Assembly: GCA_002698995.1 (NCBI GenBank)
Contig: PAAX01000019.1
Span: 248,001-312,000, forward strand
DNA length: 64,000 nucleotides
Origin: Ignavibacteriota bacterium
Lineage (GTDB): Bacteria; Bacteroidota; Ignavibacteria; Ignavibacteriales; Melioribacteraceae
Direction of reading: 5' to 3'
The notes under the pieces are model-generated. The model did not search any database and was not told where the DNA came from. It was given only the letters and a program-made list of their open reading frames with translations. This document shows positions 8,750 to 17,349 of the stretch, piece by piece. Numbering within the stretch: the first letter of the stretch is position 1; each line of letters opens with the position of its first letter. The position numbers and the translations under genes were made by a program.

Positions 8750-9657
8750 ATCAAAAGCTCCATAATTGCCGGTTTTATGTGAGTCAAATCCTTAATAGAT
8801 TCTTTAAGAAACTTGGCTCCTTTTCCAACTGATATTGACAAAGAAGGATTTCTTGTATGTGATTTAACTGAAAGATCTTCAATATTTCCATGATCGGAAC
8901 AAAAATATAAAGTCGTATTTTGAGGTATGTTATTCAACATAATATTCATAAAGGAATCGAATACTTTTAGAGTATGTTCTTTAATTTCGGGATATCTTCC
9001 ATGTCCAAAATGATCTGTATAAAAATATTCAAATAATGTAAAATCATTTTCTTGTGATAGCCTAAGTAATCTTTTAGCAGCAGTTAAAGGTTTTATAACA
9101 GGCAGATTATAATTCAATTTTTCAACCCATCTAAAATTATCAATCTCTGCACTTAATGCCTTACCTCTTCTTAAATCTGTGGCATTTTTTAATTTAACAT
9201 CAGAATAAATACAGCTTTTTGAAGTAACAGAAAGTCTTTTTTTACCCGAATTTATATAATCAAAAAAAATTTTTGGATAAGCATTTGCAAAAGCTACTTT
9301 CTTCTTTTTCTTAATCAATGATTTGAAAATATTTTTCTCTTCGATTTCCGGAAGTAAAGTTGAATATGGATAAGGACCAAAATGTTTACCGATAAATTTA
9401 GGAGCATTAATTCCGGTAAATATTGATGTCTGTCCGGTTCCGCTTTGGGGAAGTCCTTCAACACCAAGACAAGCATCAACAGGAAATATATATTTGCTTT
9501 TACCTGCAACAAATTGATTACTTAAATGCGGTATAGATTCGAAATTACCTTTTAAAAAAGTTAGGTTATTCTGAAAAAAAATATTTTTCGAAGAATCGTT
9601 TTCGCCAATTCCCACACCATCAACAAAAAGCATTATTATTTTATTCTTTGTGCGCAT
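8746..9657 (-). CDS. Phosphoglycerate-mutase-like metalloenzyme
   Basis: This 303-residue cytoplasmic protein belongs to the alkaline phosphatase/cofactor-independent phosphoglycerate mutase superfamily. It has the N-terminal metal site LFVDGVGIGE, then GLPQSGTGQTSIFTG with the likely nucleophile region near residue 70. The C-terminal SDHGNIED followed by SHTRNP supplies the other metal ligands. At 303 residues it lacks the large inserted domain of true iPGM, so glycolytic mutase activity is unlikely. It is better described as a metalloenzyme-domain phosphatase or mutase of unknown substrate. It directly abuts dtd (no gap) and overlaps comEC by four bases, so it belongs to one operon with both. 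Confidence 0.8.
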   Translation of the reverse strand: MRTKNKIIMLFVDGVGIGENDSSKNIFFQNNLTFLKGNFESIPHLSNQFVAGKSKYIFPVDACLGVEGLPQSGTGQTSIFTGINAPKFIGKHFGPYPYSTLLPEIEEKNIFKSLIKKKKKVAFANAYPKIFFDYINSGKKRLSVTSKSCIYSDVKLKNATDLRRGKALSAEIDNFRWVEKLNYNLPVIKPLTAAKRLLRLSQENDFTLFEYFYTDHFGHGRYPEIKEHTLKVFDSFMNIMLNNIPQNTTLYFCSDHGNIEDLSVKSHTRNPSLSISVGKGAKFLKESIKDLTHIKPAIMELLM

Positions 9658-10107
9658 TTATTTTGATTCGACTAAAATAGTTACCGGACCATCATTAATT
9701 ATTTCTACTTCCATCATTCCACCAAAAATACCTTTCTTTACCTTTTCTGCACCTAAATTTTGCTCTACTCTACTTATGAAGTACTCATATAATTCTTCAG
9801 CTTTATCAGGTTTTGCAGCATTTGTAAAGTTAGGCCTGTTCCCTTTTTTAGCATCACCATATAAAGTGAATTGAGAAATGATTAACATTTCTCCATTTAC
9901 ATCTTTTACAGAAAGATTCATCTTATCTTCTTCATCAGAAAATATCCTAAGATTACAACATTTATCCGCTACAAAATCAGCTTCTTTTATTGTGTCATCA
10001 TTTGTAACACCCAGTAATACAACCAATCCCTTTTCAATTCTTTCATTATAATTATGCGATTCAACTTTAACGCCTCCTTTAGAGACTCTTTGCACTAATG
10101 CTCTCAT
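9658..10107 (-). CDS. dtd: D-aminoacyl-tRNA deacylase
   Basis: Dtd hydrolyses D-amino acids (and glycine) from mischarged tRNA, an editing step in the cytoplasm. The 149-residue length is that of bacterial Dtd. It has MRALVQRVSKGGVKV at the start, SQFTLYGD at about residues 77-84, and the C-terminal cross-subunit segment NDGPVTILVES that carries the glycine-cis-proline motif. Nothing is missing. It lies 3 bases downstream of prmC, and its stop touches the start of the next gene, as expected for an operon. Confidence 0.95.
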   Translation of the reverse strand: MRALVQRVSKGGVKVESHNYNERIEKGLVVLLGVTNDDTIKEADFVADKCCNLRIFSDEEDKMNLSVKDVNGEMLIISQFTLYGDAKKGNRPNFTNAAKPDKAEELYEYFISRVEQNLGAEKVKKGIFGGMMEVEIINDGPVTILVESK

Positions 10108-10110
10108 AAC

Positions 10111-10977
10111 CTAACTTTTCTCCGCAATTAAAATTCTATCAATATTTTGATAATCTTTAACAAATTCAATATTTATATAGTTACTTTCCTTAAAAATTTT
10201 TAATAGTTCTTCAGATTGATCTTTAGCAATTTCACAAAATATTTTACCATTTTCCTTTAGAAGCTCTTTACCACACTGGGCTATTCTTTTATAAAACTTA
10301 AATCCATCTGAATTATCAGTTACAGCAATTTTCGGTTCAAATTCCAAAATTTCTTTCTGAACAATTTTGTAATCACCAATACTTACATAAGGAGGATTAC
10401 TAACAATCACATCGAATTTCTGCTGTAATAAATATATTTCATTACTCAAAACATCAATTCTATTGAAATTAATACTACCGTTTAGATTAAACAACTGAGA
10501 ATTTGTAACTGCGGTTTTAAGTGCTTCCTCTGAAATATCTATTGATGTAATTTTTGAATTTTCTATTTCTAAAGCTAAGGTTATAGGAATATTTCCGGAA
10601 CCTGTTCCAATATCTAAAATCTCTAAATTTGTTTTTTCTTTTGAATAATTGATCACTTCTTCAACTAATAATTCTGTTTCGGGTCTTGGAATTAAAACAG
10701 ATTTATTAACATTGAATATCCTACCATAAAACTCAGATTTGCCAATTATGTATTGGTAAGGTTCAAAATTCCCTCTTCTGCTTAAATAGTTTCTATACTT
10801 TGATAGTTCTTCCTCGTTTAGAGGTTGATCAAATTTCAAATATAAATCCAATCTTTTACAGTTAAGAATATCGCCCAGAAGCAGTTCCGCATTAACTCTG
10901 GGGGATTCAATTCCTTTCTTCTGCAAATAGTCAGTAGATAGTTCTAATATTTCAAGTACAGTATAAATTTTTGTCAT
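10111..10977 (-). CDS. prmC: Release factor glutamine N5-methyltransferase
   Basis: PrmC methylates the glutamine of the GGQ motif in release factors RF1 and RF2 with S-adenosylmethionine, which makes termination efficient. The 288-residue protein has an N-terminal helical domain. SVLIPRPETELLVE comes next, then the SAM loop ILDIGTGSGNIPITLA near residue 120, and the catalytic NPPYV at about 194-198. prfA, a frequent neighbour in other genomes, is not here. It is the first gene of a six-gene minus-strand run. The terminator of the respiratory cluster lies only 16-46 bases upstream, so its promoter must overlap that hairpin or depend on read-through. Confidence 0.95.
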   Translation of the reverse strand: MTKIYTVLEILELSTDYLQKKGIESPRVNAELLLGDILNCKRLDLYLKFDQPLNEEELSKYRNYLSRRGNFEPYQYIIGKSEFYGRIFNVNKSVLIPRPETELLVEEVINYSKEKTNLEILDIGTGSGNIPITLALEIENSKITSIDISEEALKTAVTNSQLFNLNGSINFNRIDVLSNEIYLLQQKFDVIVSNPPYVSIGDYKIVQKEILEFEPKIAVTDNSDGFKFYKRIAQCGKELLKENGKIFCEIAKDQSEELLKIFKESNYINIEFVKDYQNIDRILIAEKS

Positions 10978-10992
10978 AGTTCTTTAAAATAA

Positions 10993-11023
10993 AAAAGGGA
11001 TGAATTTTTTGTTCATCCCTTTT
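10993..11023 (-). terminator. Intrinsic terminator of the act-cox cluster
   Basis: A perfect 12-bp stem (AAAAGGGATGAA at 10993-11004, TTCATCCCTTTT at 11012-11023) has a 7-base loop. Read on the minus strand it lies 17 bases after the last cytochrome gene and is followed by a T-rich stretch, the classic form of a factor-independent terminator. It separates the respiratory cluster from prmC. Confidence 0.85.
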
Positions 11024-11039
11024 AAGAAAAAATAAATAT

Positions 11040-12374
11040 TTATTGTTGATATTTTTGAATGATATAATCAGCAACGGCTTCAGCTTCTTGAGGTTTTAAT
11101 CCTTGATTAGGCATTGCAGGAAACTTATCCGCATTAACTCTAACCGGATTCAAAATAAATTTAACCAAGTCTTCTTTTTTACCTTCATATTTTGGAAGAA
11201 CATCTTTATAAGCCGGACCAACTAACACTCTATCAAACTGATGACATGCAATACATTTTCCGTTGTAAATATCTTCTCCGCTAATAACTACATTTGACAA
11301 ACCAAATTCTTCTTTCAATTTAGCTTCATACTTATTGAAATTATCTGCTAAAATTATTGATTGTTTAGCAGAAGCAGTGCTGAAAGCTAGGTTTTCTTTT
11401 ACAACATAAAATCCAAACAAAACAACAAATAAATAAATAAGGGAAGAAGAAAATTTTGTATTTGATTCTTTTAACATAATGTAGAAAAGATTACTGATAA
11501 CCAGCAAAGTAAAAATCACTAAAATTGAAACTCCAAAAACACCGGCAGAAAGAGCAAGTTTCGGCTTTGTAAGCATATTTAAGGCATAAAATACAGGCTG
11601 AATTATGGTGAATATTAATCCTGTTGTTAAAGCAAATTTCTTAGTATAGTTTTTCTGATCTTCATTTAATATTACTTCTGAAGAGGGGCGGAAATAGTAA
11701 TAAAGAATTCCAGCAGAAGAAACTGCTAATGAAGCAGAAAGAAAATGAAGAAAATAAGTAATCGAATCTAAAGTAAATAAAACTAACCAGCCGGAGGTTA
11801 TAGATTCCCATCTTTCCGGATCAAGTGCTAATTGACTTCCGGCAATAAAAAAGTATACAGATGCTGATAAGAAAACTAATCCCCAGTTACCTGTTCTACT
11901 GAATAATGAAACAGCTTTTGATTTATAAGTTTGTACATCATCTTTAATTTTTTCATCATCAGATTGAACAGCAGAAAATAAATCCTTTAAGTGCAGTGTA
12001 TGTTTGTAGGTATAAATAAAGATAATGCTTATTAAAAAAGAGATTAATGAAAGCACCATAAAAGTTGGAACAATTGCATTTGTCATATGCAATAACTGAG
12101 TGTAAGCAAAAATAGCACTTAACATCGGGACAACACCAAGAGCAAAAGTAACGCTTTTATTAAAAGTAATAACATCAATAATATCTTTTGCTAATTGCGA
12201 ATATTTATGATCCCCCTTTCTCGCCTTAAATCTGAAATATATTGAATAGATTAAAGTTCCATATAATGCCGCCAAATAAGGGGCAAGCAAAAGTAATGTT
12301 AAACCAAGCAAATACTTAAGCAAAGTTATATGGTGCGATGATTGCGGAAGTACAATATTGTCTAAAAATTCCAT
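11040..12374 (-). CDS. Multi-helix membrane protein with C-terminal cytochrome c domain
   Basis: This 444-residue protein has about eight membrane helices (from residues 19 to 325) followed by an exported class I cytochrome c domain. The heme site is CIACH at 374-378, and the likely axial methionine is M421 in FPAMPNQG. The helical part has histidines in a YFLHFLSASLAV segment that faintly recalls cytochrome bd subunit I or related quinol-binding proteins, but I cannot place it in a named family. As the last gene of the act-cox cluster, 24 bases after ctaB and just before the terminator, it probably carries electrons to or from the oxidase. The fusion of a polytopic membrane part to a single heme domain is unusual. 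Confidence 0.75.
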   Translation of the reverse strand: MEFLDNIVLPQSSHHITLLKYLLGLTLLLLAPYLAALYGTLIYSIYFRFKARKGDHKYSQLAKDIIDVITFNKSVTFALGVVPMLSAIFAYTQLLHMTNAIVPTFMVLSLISFLISIIFIYTYKHTLHLKDLFSAVQSDDEKIKDDVQTYKSKAVSLFSRTGNWGLVFLSASVYFFIAGSQLALDPERWESITSGWLVLFTLDSITYFLHFLSASLAVSSAGILYYYFRPSSEVILNEDQKNYTKKFALTTGLIFTIIQPVFYALNMLTKPKLALSAGVFGVSILVIFTLLVISNLFYIMLKESNTKFSSSLIYLFVVLFGFYVVKENLAFSTASAKQSIILADNFNKYEAKLKEEFGLSNVVISGEDIYNGKCIACHQFDRVLVGPAYKDVLPKYEGKKEDLVKFILNPVRVNADKFPAMPNQGLKPQEAEAVADYIIQKYQQ

Positions 12375-12398
12375 TTCTATCTTGATCCTCTAATATTC

Positions 12399-13274
12399 TT
12401 ACAGAAATAATCTGTCAATTGAGAGAAAAACCACTACTATTAAAACATAAAAGTTAACATTTATAAAAGCTTTTCTGTACTGAATCTTATTTATATATTC
12501 ATTCAAAATATTTTTTGAATTAAGAGTAAGCCAAAGTCCTAAACTAATTAGAACAAAAACCGTTATTAAACTTGAAGAAATACTGAATAACGGAATTAAT
12601 AAAACACTTGTCGCCAAAGCAATTATCCATATAAAAGTAATTCTACTTAATTGATTATCTGAGAAAATTCTCGTTAAAGTTGGATAACCGGCTCTTTCGT
12701 AATCATTACCGTAAATCATAAGGAGTAACCAGAAATGAGGTATCTGCCAAATGAAAAAGAACAATGCTAAAGCCAAAGCTTGTGAATCAAATAAATTCCC
12801 TCCGGCTGCAACCCATCCAATTACCGGTGGAATTGCGCCAATTACCGAACCTGGAACAACTGCCATTACATATTTTCTTTTTAACGGAGTATAGAATAAG
12901 TTGTACCAAATCAAAGCAATAATTCCCAATACCAAAGCGGCTGCATTTATCAGAAAACCTAAAATTGAAATTCCAATAAGTGATAAAGTAACAGCATACA
13001 CCAAAGCAACTTTTGGAGATATTATGCCAGCAGGAATTGGTCTTGATTTAGTTCTTTCCATTAAAGCATCATAATTTCTTTCTTGGTAATGATTAATAGC
13101 AGATGAACCTGATGCTAAAAGTAAAACACCAATTGCAGCAACAACCATTTTAAGGCTTACACTTCCCGAATATAAAATATACCCGATTGAAGTCGACACA
13201 GAAACAAAGAACGTAATTCTAATTTTTGCTAAATCTAAAAAAGCATTTAAATATTTATTTATATTTTTCTTCAC
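12399..13274 (-). CDS. ctaB: Protoheme IX farnesyltransferase (heme O synthase)
   Basis: This inner-membrane prenyltransferase attaches farnesyl to heme b to make heme O, the precursor of heme A for the neighbouring oxidase. The 291-residue protein has about eight to nine helices and the family's metal-diphosphate motif N-x-x-x-D in NHYQERNYDALMERTKSRP at about residues 62-80. A second polar loop, YTPLKRK, comes later. The start is GTG with a weak ribosome site, 58 bases after coxB. No heme A synthase (ctaA) is seen in the window. It would have to be elsewhere, or the oxidase uses heme O. Confidence 0.94.
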   Translation of the reverse strand: MKKNINKYLNAFLDLAKIRITFFVSVSTSIGYILYSGSVSLKMVVAAIGVLLLASGSSAINHYQERNYDALMERTKSRPIPAGIISPKVALVYAVTLSLIGISILGFLINAAALVLGIIALIWYNLFYTPLKRKYVMAVVPGSVIGAIPPVIGWVAAGGNLFDSQALALALFFFIWQIPHFWLLLMIYGNDYERAGYPTLTRIFSDNQLSRITFIWIIALATSVLLIPLFSISSSLITVFVLISLGLWLTLNSKNILNEYINKIQYRKAFINVNFYVLIVVVFLSIDRLFL

Positions 13275-13332
13275 TAATAGATCTTATCTTCTTACTAAAT
13301 AAACATCGTTTCAAAAAACAATAAGTTCAATT

Positions 13333-13983
13333 TTATTCTACTTTTGTTGAATCAGTAGTTACAGCTGTATTTGTATCTTTAGGAGCAGCGTTCAACCAAG
13401 TATCAAATTCATCTTGAGACAAAGCAACAACTGCAGTATACATCATAGAATGTTTTAATCCGCAAAATTCTGCACAAGCAATGTCGTAAATCCCGGCTTC
13501 TTCAGCTTTGAAACCAAGATAATTTACTTTACCGGCAATAACATCCTCTTTAATTCTGAAAGCAGGAATATAAAGTGAATGATTAACATCGGCCGATTCC
13601 ATTTCCAGTTTTATATGCTTATTAACTGGAACAAAAAGCGTGTCGCTCTGCTTACCGTTTGCGTAATCAAACTGCCAAGCCCACATTCTTGCAGTAGTTT
13701 TAACAACTAATGCATCATCAGGTATATTTCTTATTTCTGCAAATCCCATATAACCAAAATAAAACATAGTTAATACCAAAAATGTAGGAATTGCAATCCA
13801 AATAATTTCTAATAAAACATTTCCATGTATATCAACCGGTTTGTGCCCTTTATTTCTGTGATATTTAAAAACAAAATATATCATCGTAGCAGTAATGCCT
13901 AAAAGAAGGATTACGGAAATCCCAACGATATAGAGCATTACCATATCGACCGTTTGAGTATGACTTGATGGTCCAGAAAACAT
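13333..13983 (-). CDS. coxB: Cytochrome c oxidase subunit II
   Basis: Subunit II holds the CuA centre that accepts electrons from cytochrome c. The 216-residue protein has two N-terminal membrane helices and a periplasmic cupredoxin domain. The aromatic patch MWAWQFDY is at about residues 100-107. The CuA ligands are H135, then C170, E172, C174, H178 and M181 in CAEFCGLKHSMM, so the centre is complete. There is no C-terminal heme c domain, so this is an aa3-like and not a caa3-like subunit. The start is ATG 13983, with GAGG 6 bases upstream; an in-frame TTG at 13989 is less likely. Its place after coxD instead of before coxA is uncommon. Confidence 0.95.
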   Translation of the reverse strand: MFSGPSSHTQTVDMVMLYIVGISVILLLGITATMIYFVFKYHRNKGHKPVDIHGNVLLEIIWIAIPTFLVLTMFYFGYMGFAEIRNIPDDALVVKTTARMWAWQFDYANGKQSDTLFVPVNKHIKLEMESADVNHSLYIPAFRIKEDVIAGKVNYLGFKAEEAGIYDIACAEFCGLKHSMMYTAVVALSQDEFDTWLNAAPKDTNTAVTTDSTKVE

Positions 13984-13992
13984 TATCAACCT

Positions 13993-14289
13993 CTAACGAT
14001 AAGTAAAATCAAAAAATGTTAAAACAAAAATGACAATTAATGTAAAACCGCTGACCAACAGAAAAACTTTAAAGATTGGCTGGTCGAATTTTATATGCAT
14101 AAAAATATTTATTACAAGAGCAGATTTTATTGCTGCAATAGTCATTGCAACAGCTAAAGCTACCATTCCAAAATCAATACCGGCAACAGTAACAGTTATA
14201 GAAGTTAAAGCTATTAATCCAAGCCAAACTAAAATATAAACTCCATAACCGGTAACATGATGATGTTCTGAATGTTTATTCTGATCCAT
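13993..14289 (-). CDS. coxD: Cytochrome c oxidase subunit IV-like protein
   Basis: This 98-residue protein has three membrane helices (about 13-33, 37-60 and 70-93) and matches the small prokaryotic subunit IV of heme-copper oxidases. It has the typical KSALVINIFMHIKFD segment before the last helix, as in the subunit IV (COX4-pro) family. This subunit is thought to help assembly or stability of the oxidase. It lies 9 bases after coxC and 9 bases before coxB, inside the oxidase operon. The family is identified by size, topology and context more than by strict motifs. Confidence 0.85.
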   Translation of the reverse strand: MDQNKHSEHHHVTGYGVYILVWLGLIALTSITVTVAGIDFGMVALAVAMTIAAIKSALVINIFMHIKFDQPIFKVFLLVSGFTLIVIFVLTFFDFTYR

Positions 14290-14298
14290 CTAAATTCC

Positions 14299-14937
14299 TC
14301 AATGTATTAAATAGAATAATGGGAAAAGGAAAATCCAAATTAAGTCCACTAAGTGCCAATATAAACCTCCGTTTTCCAGCTTTACATAATTATCGGAAGT
14401 AATTTTATCCTTAATAACAAGTACAAGCATAATTGCCAGAATAATAACTCCAATTATCACATGAAGTCCGTGCAATCCGGTCATAATGTAATATAAACCA
14501 TAAAACATTATTTGCCCGTTTGGTAAACTTAACATTTCATCTGAACCGGGATATAATCCATGTTCAAATTTTGCGCTCCATTCATAATATTTATTAACCA
14601 TAAACATTAATGCAAAAATGATGGTGATGTTAAGATTCAACACTGCTAAAAACTTATTCCCTTTTTGAATAGCAGTAATTGCTAATGCAACCGTTAAACT
14701 ACTTGTTAATAGAATGATTGTGTTAAGTGTTCCCATACTTACACTTAACTCCATAGCAGCAATTTTAAAATCCATTTGGTATTGAAACCGGTAAACGGCA
14801 TACATTAAAAACATACCGCCAAATAACAATAATTCGGTAAACAGGAATAACCACATTCCCATTTTTGCACCAATATCATCTCTATGAACATGAGCGTGTG
14901 AATGTTCAGAACTTACTGTATGCTCATTTTGAGTCAT
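14299..14937 (-). CDS. coxC: Cytochrome c oxidase subunit III
   Basis: Subunit III is a membrane subunit that stabilises the oxidase and its proton uptake path. The 212-residue protein has a histidine-rich N-terminus and about five helices, which fits the short five-helix form. Typical stretches are KMGMWLFLFTELLLFGGMF near residue 30 and MTGLHGLHVIIGVI near 160, with the conserved H-G-x-H. I chose ATG 14937 because AAGGAG lies 7 bases upstream; an in-frame TTG at 14943 would sit only 2 bases from that site. It overlaps the end of coxA by 14 bases, which suggests coupled translation. Confidence 0.94.
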   Translation of the reverse strand: MTQNEHTVSSEHSHAHVHRDDIGAKMGMWLFLFTELLLFGGMFLMYAVYRFQYQMDFKIAAMELSVSMGTLNTIILLTSSLTVALAITAIQKGNKFLAVLNLNITIIFALMFMVNKYYEWSAKFEHGLYPGSDEMLSLPNGQIMFYGLYYIMTGLHGLHVIIGVIILAIMLVLVIKDKITSDNYVKLENGGLYWHLVDLIWIFLFPLFYLIH

Positions 14938-16567
14938 ATTCAAGCTCCTTAAGTTGACTAAAATCGTAAGGTTCGTGATTAACTTCTACATGTCTGTTAA
15001 AATTATGCAAAGGAGGCGGTGAAGTTGTCTGCCATTCTAATGTTACTCCTCCCCAAGGATTTGCAGAAGCTTTTTTACCTTTTAATCCGGCATGAATTAA
15101 ATTAGTTACTATAATGATGATTGTTATTGCCATCAGCCAAGAACCAACAGTAGAAATTTCTTGAAGAGTTGTAAACTCAGGAAGATAATCAAAATATCTT
15201 CTTGGCATTCCCATATAACCTAAAATAAATTTTGGGAAATAAAGCATATTGAAAGCAATAAAATATAATGCAGCAGCAATATTAGCCCATTTAATATTAT
15301 ACATTCTTCCAAACATTTTAGGGAACCAATAATATAATCCGGCAATAAATATTGTACCTGTTCCGCCAAACATTACATAGTGAAAATGTGCTACAACAAA
15401 ATATGTATCATGTAAGTGGATATCAGTCGCTAATGAACCAACAACTAATCCGGTTAAACCGCCGATTGAAAAAAGGAATATAAAAGATAAAACCCATAAC
15501 AATGGAGGTTTTGGATCAATTGAACCTTTATATAAAGTTGCTACCCAGTTAAATACTTTTACACCGGAAGGTAAAGCTACAATAAAAGTTAATAATGAAA
15601 ATATCCATCTGGCAGTATCACTAATTCCGCTTGTAAACATATGATGTGCCCAAACTAAATATCCAACAAAAGCAATTGCCAGACTTGAATATGCAATAGC
15701 TTTATAACCAAAAATTGTTCTTCTGGCAAATGTTGGTAAAATTTCGGATACAACTCCCATTGCAGGAAGAATCATAATATATACAGCTGGATGAGAATAA
15801 ATCCAGAACATATGTTGATATAAAATCGGATCACCACCAAGAGCAGGATCAAAAATTCCAACACCAAATGTTCTTTCTAATATTACTAAAAGAATTGTGA
15901 TACCAATTACCGGAGTTGCAATTACTTGAATCCATGCAGTAGCATATAAGCTCCAAATAAATAAAGGCATTCTAAAGAATCCCATTCCAGGTGCACGCAT
16001 TCTGTGTACAGTAGTAATAAAATTTAACCCGGTTAATATTGATGAAAATCCCAAAACAAATGCAGCAAAAATTGCCAAAGAAACATTTGTAGAAGTTCTA
16101 ACTGAGTAAGGGATGTAGAATGTCCAACCGGTATCAATTGGTCCGCCCGGCAACACAAGTGAAATTAGTACTAAAACCGCACCAATAATATATACATACC
16201 ACGAAAGCAAATTCAATCTAGGAAAAGCAACATCATTTGTACCTAATTGAATTGGAAGGAAAAAGTTTCCGAAAATAGCCGGGAGTCCAGGAACAATAAA
16301 CAAGAAAATCATTATCACACCATGAAGTGTAAATAAGGAATTATAAGTCTGGGCATCGACTATCGTTTCACCCGGGGCTATTAATTCCAATCTCATTAAT
16401 AGACCAAGAACAACACCAACTAGAAAAAATCCGCCAATTGTATATAAATAAAGTAATCCAATCCTTTTATGATCAGTAGTTAAAAGCCAAGATAGAATAC
16501 CGGAATATTTATTTGTACTCTCTTCATAAAATGTCTTTTCAGAAACAGCGACTGTGCCGTTAGCCAT
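14924..16567 (-). CDS. coxA: Cytochrome c oxidase subunit I, A2 type
   Basis: This is the catalytic subunit with low-spin heme and the heme-CuB centre. It is 547 residues with about 12 helices. Heme and copper ligands are visible: H82 in LHGVIM, H259, H308 and H309, H394 and H396. Y263 is in place for the His-Tyr cross-link. The helix VI motif is YSHPAVY (257-263) and not GHPEVY, so the D-channel glutamate is absent and the Tyr-Ser pair of A2-type oxidases is present, as in Rhodothermus marinus. The K-channel lysine (K337 in LPSGVKVFNW) and the entry aspartate D112 are kept. The ATG has AAGGAG upstream. It follows the SCO gene directly. Confidence 0.97.
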   Translation of the reverse strand: MANGTVAVSEKTFYEESTNKYSGILSWLLTTDHKRIGLLYLYTIGGFFLVGVVLGLLMRLELIAPGETIVDAQTYNSLFTLHGVIMIFLFIVPGLPAIFGNFFLPIQLGTNDVAFPRLNLLSWYVYIIGAVLVLISLVLPGGPIDTGWTFYIPYSVRTSTNVSLAIFAAFVLGFSSILTGLNFITTVHRMRAPGMGFFRMPLFIWSLYATAWIQVIATPVIGITILLVILERTFGVGIFDPALGGDPILYQHMFWIYSHPAVYIMILPAMGVVSEILPTFARRTIFGYKAIAYSSLAIAFVGYLVWAHHMFTSGISDTARWIFSLLTFIVALPSGVKVFNWVATLYKGSIDPKPPLLWVLSFIFLFSIGGLTGLVVGSLATDIHLHDTYFVVAHFHYVMFGGTGTIFIAGLYYWFPKMFGRMYNIKWANIAAALYFIAFNMLYFPKFILGYMGMPRRYFDYLPEFTTLQEISTVGSWLMAITIIIIVTNLIHAGLKGKKASANPWGGVTLEWQTTSPPPLHNFNRHVEVNHEPYDFSQLKELEYDSK

Positions 16568-17341
16568 CTAAATTAGCTCCTTGTTCTTATTCATTCTTTT
16601 CTTTTTAAATGTTAAAACACCAACAAGCGTAAATACGCCAATAAGCATTAAAGTGCCGATTATTCTTGTAATATTTAATGTATATCTTCTTCCTTCAGGA
16701 TCATAACTGAAACAGAACTGGAGAACCTTTGCAACAGTTGGAGAAGTCTTTCCGCTTTCAGCATCAATTAAAGCCATCTTAACATCGAATTGATTGTAAT
16801 CTTGTCCGTATATATATCTTGATATTTTTCCTTGAGGAGAAATAGTAATTAATGCAAAAGAATGCGTAAAATCTTTTCCTTCAGGAATATAATAAAACCC
16901 AACTGCATCAGTTAATTTTTTGATTGAGGCAGAATCTCCGGTTAAAAACGTCCAAGCGTCTTCGGGAAAATATCTCTTGATAGAACTCAAATAATTCTTT
17001 TTCCATCTTGCTGCAATCTCAGGTGTTTCATTCGGATCAAAACTTAAAGATACAACTTGAAAATCTTCTTTCGGTTTAAGATCAACTCTATCAACAACCC
17101 ATGATACTTCTGTAAGCATCGGGCTGCAGATACCAGGACATTCATAATAAACCAAAGTAAATAACGTAGGCTTTGTAATTACATCTTTTAATTGAACAGT
17201 ATCCCCTTTTGAATTTACAAATTGCAAATCCATTGGGATATTATTCCCTAATTTTTCATCAATTCCTACTTCAATCTGTTGACTTCCGAACAACTGACTG
17301 AAAGCAAAAATGATAAATAGTATGTAAAAATAATTTTTCAT
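16568..17341 (-). CDS. SCO1/SenC-family copper chaperone
   Basis: SCO proteins deliver copper to, or act as thiol reductants for, the CuA site of oxidase subunit II. This one is 257 residues with an N-terminal signal peptide, a thioredoxin-like fold with CPGIC at about residues 68-72, and the conserved histidine in FTHSFALI near 160. It ends with an extra C-terminal membrane helix (RIIGTLMLIGVFTLVGVLTF) and a basic tail. That makes it anchored at the C-terminus, whereas classical SCO is anchored at the N-terminus. I chose ATG 17341 over an upstream in-frame GTG at 17344. It sits between a cytochrome c gene and coxA, which supports a role in oxidase assembly. Confidence 0.92.
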   Translation of the reverse strand: MKNYFYILFIIFAFSQLFGSQQIEVGIDEKLGNNIPMDLQFVNSKGDTVQLKDVITKPTLFTLVYYECPGICSPMLTEVSWVVDRVDLKPKEDFQVVSLSFDPNETPEIAARWKKNYLSSIKRYFPEDAWTFLTGDSASIKKLTDAVGFYYIPEGKDFTHSFALITISPQGKISRYIYGQDYNQFDVKMALIDAESGKTSPTVAKVLQFCFSYDPEGRRYTLNITRIIGTLMLIGVFTLVGVLTFKKKRMNKNKELI

Positions 17342-17349
17342 CACTTCAA

